From positions 94,069 to 158,068 of the forward strand of contig CAAEIG010000104.1 of the NCBI GenBank assembly GCA_900755895.1: DNA of 64,000 bases, written 5' to 3'. Below, piece by piece: positions 60,321-64,000 of this stretch. The notes beneath the pieces are model-generated. The model did no database searches and was not told the DNA's origin. It saw only the letters and a program-made list of their open reading frames with translations. The DNA is from Clostridia bacterium. Lineage in GTDB: Bacteria > Bacillota > Clostridia > Oscillospirales > Acutalibacteraceae. Each line of letters opens with the position of its first letter. The stretch's first letter is position 1. The position numbers were made by a program, and so were the translations under genes.

Positions 60321-61613
60321 TTGGATGCCGCAACCTATCGTGATTATGTAACCATCTTAAAGGAAGAGCTGGTGCCCGCCATGGGCTGCACCGAACCCAT
60401 CGCCATTGCCTATGCTGCCGCCGTCGCCCGGAAGACTCTGGGAACCAAGGCCGACCGCATGGAGGTGGAAGCCAGCGGAAACATCATCAAAAACGTGAAA
60501 AGCGTATTCGTGCCGGGCACCGGCGGACTGCGGGGCATCCCCGCCGCTGCTGCCGCCGGTATGGCCGCTGGGAATCCCGACTTGGAGTTGGAAGTCCTGT
60601 CCCAGGTGACGCCCCAAGATCACACCCTCATCCAGCAGTATCTGGAGGCCACTCCCATCACTGTGAAGCTGGCGGATTCCCCCTTCATCTTCGACATCAC
60701 GGTCCGAGCCTGGGCCGGGAAAGCGATGGCATTGGTGCGCATTGTCAACTACCACACCAACATCGTACGGATTGAACTGGACGGGAATGTCCTCAAAGAG
60801 GTGGAGGCCCGGGCCGCCGCCGAAGAGGGATTGACCGACAAAAGCTGTCTCACCGTGGCCGGGATCCTGGAATTCGCCCGGGAGGCGGATCTGCAGGACG
60901 TGGCCGAAACCCTGGAGCGGCAGATCCGCTTTAACACGGCCATTGCGGAAGAGGGCCTGCGGGGGGACTACGGAGCCAACATCGGCAAGGTGCTGCTGAC
61001 CACCTACGGGGACGACGTGAAGATTCGAGCCAAGGCCATGGCAGCCGCCGGCTCGGACGCCAGAATGAACGGCTGCGGCCTGCCTGTGGTGATCGTCTCC
61101 GGCAGCGGCAACCAGGGGCTGACCGCCTCTCTGCCGGTGATCGAGTACGCCAAGGAGCTGGGTGTGGATCATGACACGCTGCTCCGAGCCCTGCTGGTCA
61201 GCGACTTGACCACCATCCACCTGAAAACCGAGATCGGCCGGCTCTCTGCCTACTGCGGAGCGGTCAGCGCCGGATGCGGCAGCGCCGCCGGAATTGCCTG
61301 GCTCTACGGCCGGGAGAAGTCCCCGGAAGCCCTGCTCAAGGACGTGTCCCACACCATTGTCAACACTTTGGCGGTGGATTCCGGCATTGTCTGCGACGGG
61401 GCCAAGGCCTCCTGCGCGGCGAAAATCGCCTCTGCTGTGGATGCCGGGCTGTTGGGCTTTTACATGTACCGCAACGGACAGCAGTTCCGGGGCGGTGACG
61501 GTATTGTCTCCAAGGGCGTGGAGGCCACCATCCACAACATCGGCCTGCTGGCAGCCCAGGGTATGCGGGAGACGGATCGCGAAATTCTGGACATCATGAC
61601 CACACGGTGCTGA
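60321..61613 (+). CDS. L-cysteine desulfidase family protein (UPF0597)
   Basis: 430 residues. The N-terminal MGCTEPIAIAYAAA (C23) and the cysteines in SAYCGAVSAGCGSAAGI and IVCDGAKASCAAK are the [4Fe-4S] ligands and active-site Cys of the L-cysteine desulfidase / serine dehydratase-like family. It would break down L-cysteine to pyruvate, sulfide and ammonia, or act on a related amino acid. The start is TTG at 60321 after AAAGGGGGG. It lies 24 bases after the HAD gene. Confidence 0.9.
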   Translation: MDAATYRDYVTILKEELVPAMGCTEPIAIAYAAAVARKTLGTKADRMEVEASGNIIKNVKSVFVPGTGGLRGIPAAAAAGMAAGNPDLELEVLSQVTPQDHTLIQQYLEATPITVKLADSPFIFDITVRAWAGKAMALVRIVNYHTNIVRIELDGNVLKEVEARAAAEEGLTDKSCLTVAGILEFAREADLQDVAETLERQIRFNTAIAEEGLRGDYGANIGKVLLTTYGDDVKIRAKAMAAAGSDARMNGCGLPVVIVSGSGNQGLTASLPVIEYAKELGVDHDTLLRALLVSDLTTIHLKTEIGRLSAYCGAVSAGCGSAAGIAWLYGREKSPEALLKDVSHTIVNTLAVDSGIVCDGAKASCAAKIASAVDAGLLGFYMYRNGQQFRGGDGIVSKGVEATIHNIGLLAAQGMRETDREILDIMTTRC

Positions 61614-61751
61614 GTTTCTCCGTGTATTCTGCAGATTTTCTTTGAGGCGCAAAACCATTTGTCAACCTTTTGGCTCTAATGGATAGAGCGAGGGAAACCG
61701 CTCCCGCTCCTTGTCAAAATTTGACGAATCTTCCCGAAGGAGGCCTTCTCC

Positions 61752-62588
61752 ATGGCACGTTCCACCCGACCATCTTCCGGCTCCAGGCAGCCTGCTCCCA
61801 CAAAACAGCTGAAACCCATTCCCACGTTGTTGCTGTGCTGCTGTGTTTTGCTGCTTCTGGCTTTGACCGTGGGTTTGACCGAACTGAAAGCAGAGCAGCC
61901 CCAAGTTCAAGAGGACGCCCTCACCTCCAGCTCATTGGGGGAAGAGGAGGACACCGCACTCCGAACTGCGGAGACCCTGGCTCCTGAAGAGACGCCCTCA
62001 GCCTACGGGGACTTTGATCAAACCGTCTCGGACCTGGGAGAACAGGCCCAAGTGGCTCCAGCGGCTCTGGATGGAGAAATGTCAGAGGAAACCATCAGCG
62101 TGGAAGATGAGGTATTGGCAGCTCTCAATGACCTGCGGGAGGTATTCCCAGAAGGGATGTACTGGAACCACATGGGCGTGGAAGATTGGGACGAATTCAC
62201 CGTCACAGACACCCCCTGCCAGCACGACCTCTACTGGGACACCTACTGCAACGGCTATTCCGGAGGGATTCAAGAGCTATTCCCCCAGTTTGAGCCCATG
62301 GAACAGTGTCTGGGCTTTGCGGCACTTCTCAGCGATCTGGTCTTTGGGGAGGACGCACCGGTGAACACGTTCACCGATTATACCCAGGTGCGTCCAGGGG
62401 ATCACATCCGGCTGGAACTGTCGGAGCACTCCATGACCGTGCTCACCGTGGACGAGGAAGGCATCACCGTGGTGGAGTGCAACAGCGATTATGAGCACTG
62501 CCGCATCAGCTGGGACCGTTTTCTCAGCTGGGAGGATCTGGACGCCTACAGCTACGAAATTGAGTGCATCACCCGCTACGAGGACTGA
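61752..62588 (+). CDS. Exported protein with NlpC-like cysteine domain, function unknown
   Basis: 278 residues. Basic start, one anchor or signal helix (25-43), a disordered acidic stretch (45-115), then a C-terminal domain with FPEGMYWNH (132-140), C186 in EQCLGFAALLSDLVFG, H226 in EHSMTVLTV and NSDYEHCRISWDRFLS. The Cys-...-His order and the GFA / H-S motifs recall cysteine peptidase-like surface domains that recur in Clostridia. Peptidase activity is not established. ATG at 61752 follows GAAGGAGG. Nothing else is supported in 61614-61751. Confidence 0.75.
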   Translation: MARSTRPSSGSRQPAPTKQLKPIPTLLLCCCVLLLLALTVGLTELKAEQPQVQEDALTSSSLGEEEDTALRTAETLAPEETPSAYGDFDQTVSDLGEQAQVAPAALDGEMSEETISVEDEVLAALNDLREVFPEGMYWNHMGVEDWDEFTVTDTPCQHDLYWDTYCNGYSGGIQELFPQFEPMEQCLGFAALLSDLVFGEDAPVNTFTDYTQVRPGDHIRLELSEHSMTVLTVDEEGITVVECNSDYEHCRISWDRFLSWEDLDAYSYEIECITRYED

Positions 62589-62598
62589 CACGACACGC

Positions 62599-62645
62599 AA
62601 AAGCCCTCTCCGCTCCCAAACAGGGAATACGGAGAGGGCTTTTTT
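62599..62645. terminator. Bidirectional terminator
   Basis: AAAAGCCCTCTCCG (62599-62612) pairs exactly with CGGAGAGGGCTTTT (62630-62643), with T- and A-runs outside. It lies between the convergent secreted protein and isochorismatase genes. Confidence 0.9.
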
Positions 62646-62649
62646 ATCC

Positions 62650-63189
62650 TCACCGGTTGTCGATGCGTATCTGGCAGACCTCCATAGCATCCAGCGCTCG
62701 ACTGTGGCTCTCCGGGGTGACCCCGGCGCAGCAGCTGGCGTCCACCGAAATGGGAACCTCCGGCAAAAACGCCTTGAGCAGCAGCGCATTGGAGATGACA
62801 CAGATGTCCGTGCACAGCCCCACCAGCTGAATCTCCTCCAAGGGGCCATCGTAAGTATTCCTGGCTTTCAGCACGTCTGCCAACCCCTTGCTGCCAAAGC
62901 TGGGCTTTTCAATGGGGGTGCTGGTGCGAACTGCCTCCACTTGAGGCTCCAGCTCCCAGCCCCAGGTGCCCCGGATACAGTGGGACACCGGCAGGTTCTT
63001 TCCCTCCTGGGTCTCCAGATAGTCCTGACCGTGGGTGTCCTGGGTGAAATACACCTGCCCGGGGAACGTCCGAATCTTCTCCACCACCCGGGACACAATG
63101 GCTTGCGCCTCTTGGGTGCCCAAACTGCCGGTGATGAAATCATTCTGCATGTCCACCACCACTAACACACGATTCTTTCCATCACTCAT
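62650..63189 (-). CDS. Isochorismatase-family cysteine hydrolase (nicotinamidase-like)
   Basis: 179 residues. Catalytic triad D13 (VVDMQNDF), K95 (IEKPSFGS) and C130 (GLCTDICV) is complete, and D51, H53 and H70 are the likely metal ligands of nicotinamidase (DTH, SHC). It probably deamidates nicotinamide in NAD salvage, but other amide hydrolases share the fold. ATG at 63189 follows AGGAGGATGG. It lies 55 bases after a HAD gene in the same direction. Confidence 0.9.
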   Translation of the reverse strand: MSDGKNRVLVVVDMQNDFITGSLGTQEAQAIVSRVVEKIRTFPGQVYFTQDTHGQDYLETQEGKNLPVSHCIRGTWGWELEPQVEAVRTSTPIEKPSFGSKGLADVLKARNTYDGPLEEIQLVGLCTDICVISNALLLKAFLPEVPISVDASCCAGVTPESHSRALDAMEVCQIRIDNR

Positions 63190-63244
63190 ACAACCATCCT
63201 CCTAACAACACGGGGAGAGGGTCCCTTCCCTCTCCCCGCAAGTT

Positions 63245-63901
63245 TTACAGGTTCGAAAGCTCCAGGCAGAGCCGATCCAACTCAGCCACCGTGGGGACGA
63301 TCCAATCCGCGCCGGCGGCTTGCAGCTCTCCGGTGGGGGCAAAGCCGTACTCCACTCCGATGGACTCCACGCCAACGGACTTGGCGCCCAAAATGTCGTG
63401 CTTCCGGTCGCCGATCATCACCACTTGCTCCTTGGGGGGATTCCCCAACTGTTCCAGCACAGCGCGGATCACCTCGGCCTTGTCCGTGCGGGTACCGTCC
63501 AACTCAGCGCCCACCACCACGTCAAACAGGGGGAGCACGCCCTGCATCTCCAGGATCTTCCTGGCAAAGACTTCCGGCTTAGAAGTGGCCAAACACCGCT
63601 TTCCCCTGCCGGAAAGATGCTCCAGCAGCTCCCGGATACCTGGATAAAGCTTGTTCTCATACACGCCCTTTACCGCATACCGCTCCCGATACTTTGCCAC
63701 AGCCTGCCAGGCCTGCTCCTGGGAAAAGCCGTAGAGCTCCCGGAAGGACTGGTCCAGGGGCGGGCCTACAAAACGCCGCAGCCTCTCCTCCGGCTCCTGA
63801 TGGATGCCAAAGGAATCCAGGGCGTACTGGGCGGATTTTAGGATACCTTCCCCGTTGTCAGCCACGGTGCCGTCCAAATCCAGAAGAAAATAACGCTTCA
63901 T
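63245..63901 (-). CDS. HAD-family phosphatase (phosphoglycolate phosphatase-like)
   Basis: 218 residues. All HAD motifs are present: DLDGTVADN with both Asp, LATSKPEVF, and MIGDRKHDILGAK. The helical cap (about 15-80) is of the C1 type, near Gph/PpaX. It hydrolyses a small phosphoester such as phosphoglycolate or pyrophosphate. ATG at 63901 follows GGAGG by 8 bases. The upstream gene ends 5 bases before this start. Confidence 0.92.
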   Translation of the reverse strand: MKRYFLLDLDGTVADNGEGILKSAQYALDSFGIHQEPEERLRRFVGPPLDQSFRELYGFSQEQAWQAVAKYRERYAVKGVYENKLYPGIRELLEHLSGRGKRCLATSKPEVFARKILEMQGVLPLFDVVVGAELDGTRTDKAEVIRAVLEQLGNPPKEQVVMIGDRKHDILGAKSVGVESIGVEYGFAPTGELQAAGADWIVPTVAELDRLCLELSNL

Positions 63902-63906
63902 GCCGC

Positions 63907-64000
63907 TCACCTCCGGCCGGCTCCGCCGCCGCGGGCAACGCCCCCACCCTGGAAGCCACCCCCGCCGCGGAATCCTCCGCCGCCACAGCCGCCGCCCCCA
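63907..64000 (-). CDS. Gly-rich C-terminal end of a truncated gene
   Basis: The gene enters from beyond the window's right edge and stops at TGA (63909-63907). The visible 30 residues are mostly Gly with a few Phe, Arg and Cys, ending GGGVARGGGAGRR. Such Gly-rich tails end TPM/DUF2207-type membrane proteins, but no diagnostic domain is inside the window. The stop lies 5 bases before the HAD start, so they are probably one operon. Confidence 0.5.
   Translation of the reverse strand, partial: GGGGCGGGGFRGGGGFQGGGVARGGGAGRR

Overview
The window comes from a chromosome of a Gram-positive anaerobe of the Clostridia, most likely Oscillospiraceae (Flavonifractor / Intestinimonas / Lawsonibacter type). 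This rests on the gene content: an IspH-ribosomal protein S1 fusion, an FHA-FtsW fusion, DUF5685 beside a cysteine-tailed J-protein, the ApbE / NusG-II / Gx transporter trio, and a Clostridia-type cmk-plsC-ispH order. AGGAGG-type ribosome binding sites, frequent GTG/TTG starts and high G+C agree with it. No rRNA, tRNA, CRISPR array, prophage or insertion sequence was seen. The window is core chromosome, with two small families of non-coding repeats.

Layout. 1-2.3 kb (+): tail of a cytidylate-kinase-like gene, then an ApbE / NusG-II / Gx-transporter operon. 2.3-6.2 kb: a lipoprotein and two CNNM/CorC-type membrane proteins facing each other, each behind a long leader. 6.2-8.4 kb: sirtuin plus exonuclease III, and divergently a cyclophilin. 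8.5-13.9 kb (-): deoxynucleoside and sugar salvage (manA, PfkB kinase, deoC, cdd, GNAT, pyrimidine phosphorylase), interrupted by a 157-bp tandem repeat. 14-15.6 kb (+): two tandem paralogous membrane proteins of unknown function. 15.7-23.3 kb (-): PBP, FHA-FtsW, a left-handed beta-helix protein, a lipoprotein and SecA. 23.6-29.7 kb: MATE exporter, a PepSY / response regulator / histidine kinase operon, an amidase, an MBL-fold hydrolase and a small protein.

29.8-40.4 kb (-): SecF, SecD, IspH-S1, PlsC, Cmk, a BaiN-type flavoprotein, an RpiR regulator, a membrane protein, a J-protein and DUF5685. 40.6-49.8 kb (-): a DNA-repair block running uvrB, nitroreductase, two GNATs, DUF3795, uvrA, with RadC and a phosphoesterase upstream. 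49.9-52.2 kb: a small GNAT, endonuclease Q and divergently an O6-alkylguanine methyltransferase. 52.2-58.96 kb (+): a membrane protein behind a 69-bp repeat, one homodimer-type ABC exporter with a possible 19-codon leader, and a heterodimeric ABC exporter pair behind a palindromic operator. 59-62.6 kb (+): GNAT, HAD phosphatase, L-cysteine desulfidase family, and a secreted protein with a NlpC-like domain. 62.6-64 kb (-): isochorismatase, HAD phosphatase and the Gly-rich end of a truncated gene.

Themes are envelope growth and protein export (SecA, SecD, SecF, PBP, FtsW, amidase), DNA repair (UvrA, UvrB, ExoIII, EndoQ, Ogt, RadC-like) and nucleoside salvage. The most unusual signals are the two CNNM leaders (promoter, short acidic ATG-GAC ORF, hairpin and T-run, long 5' UTR), the tandem membrane paralogs, the J-protein/DUF5685 pair, the two repeat families, and the 19-codon ORF before an ABC exporter. 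All function calls were made by reading motifs; no database search was run.
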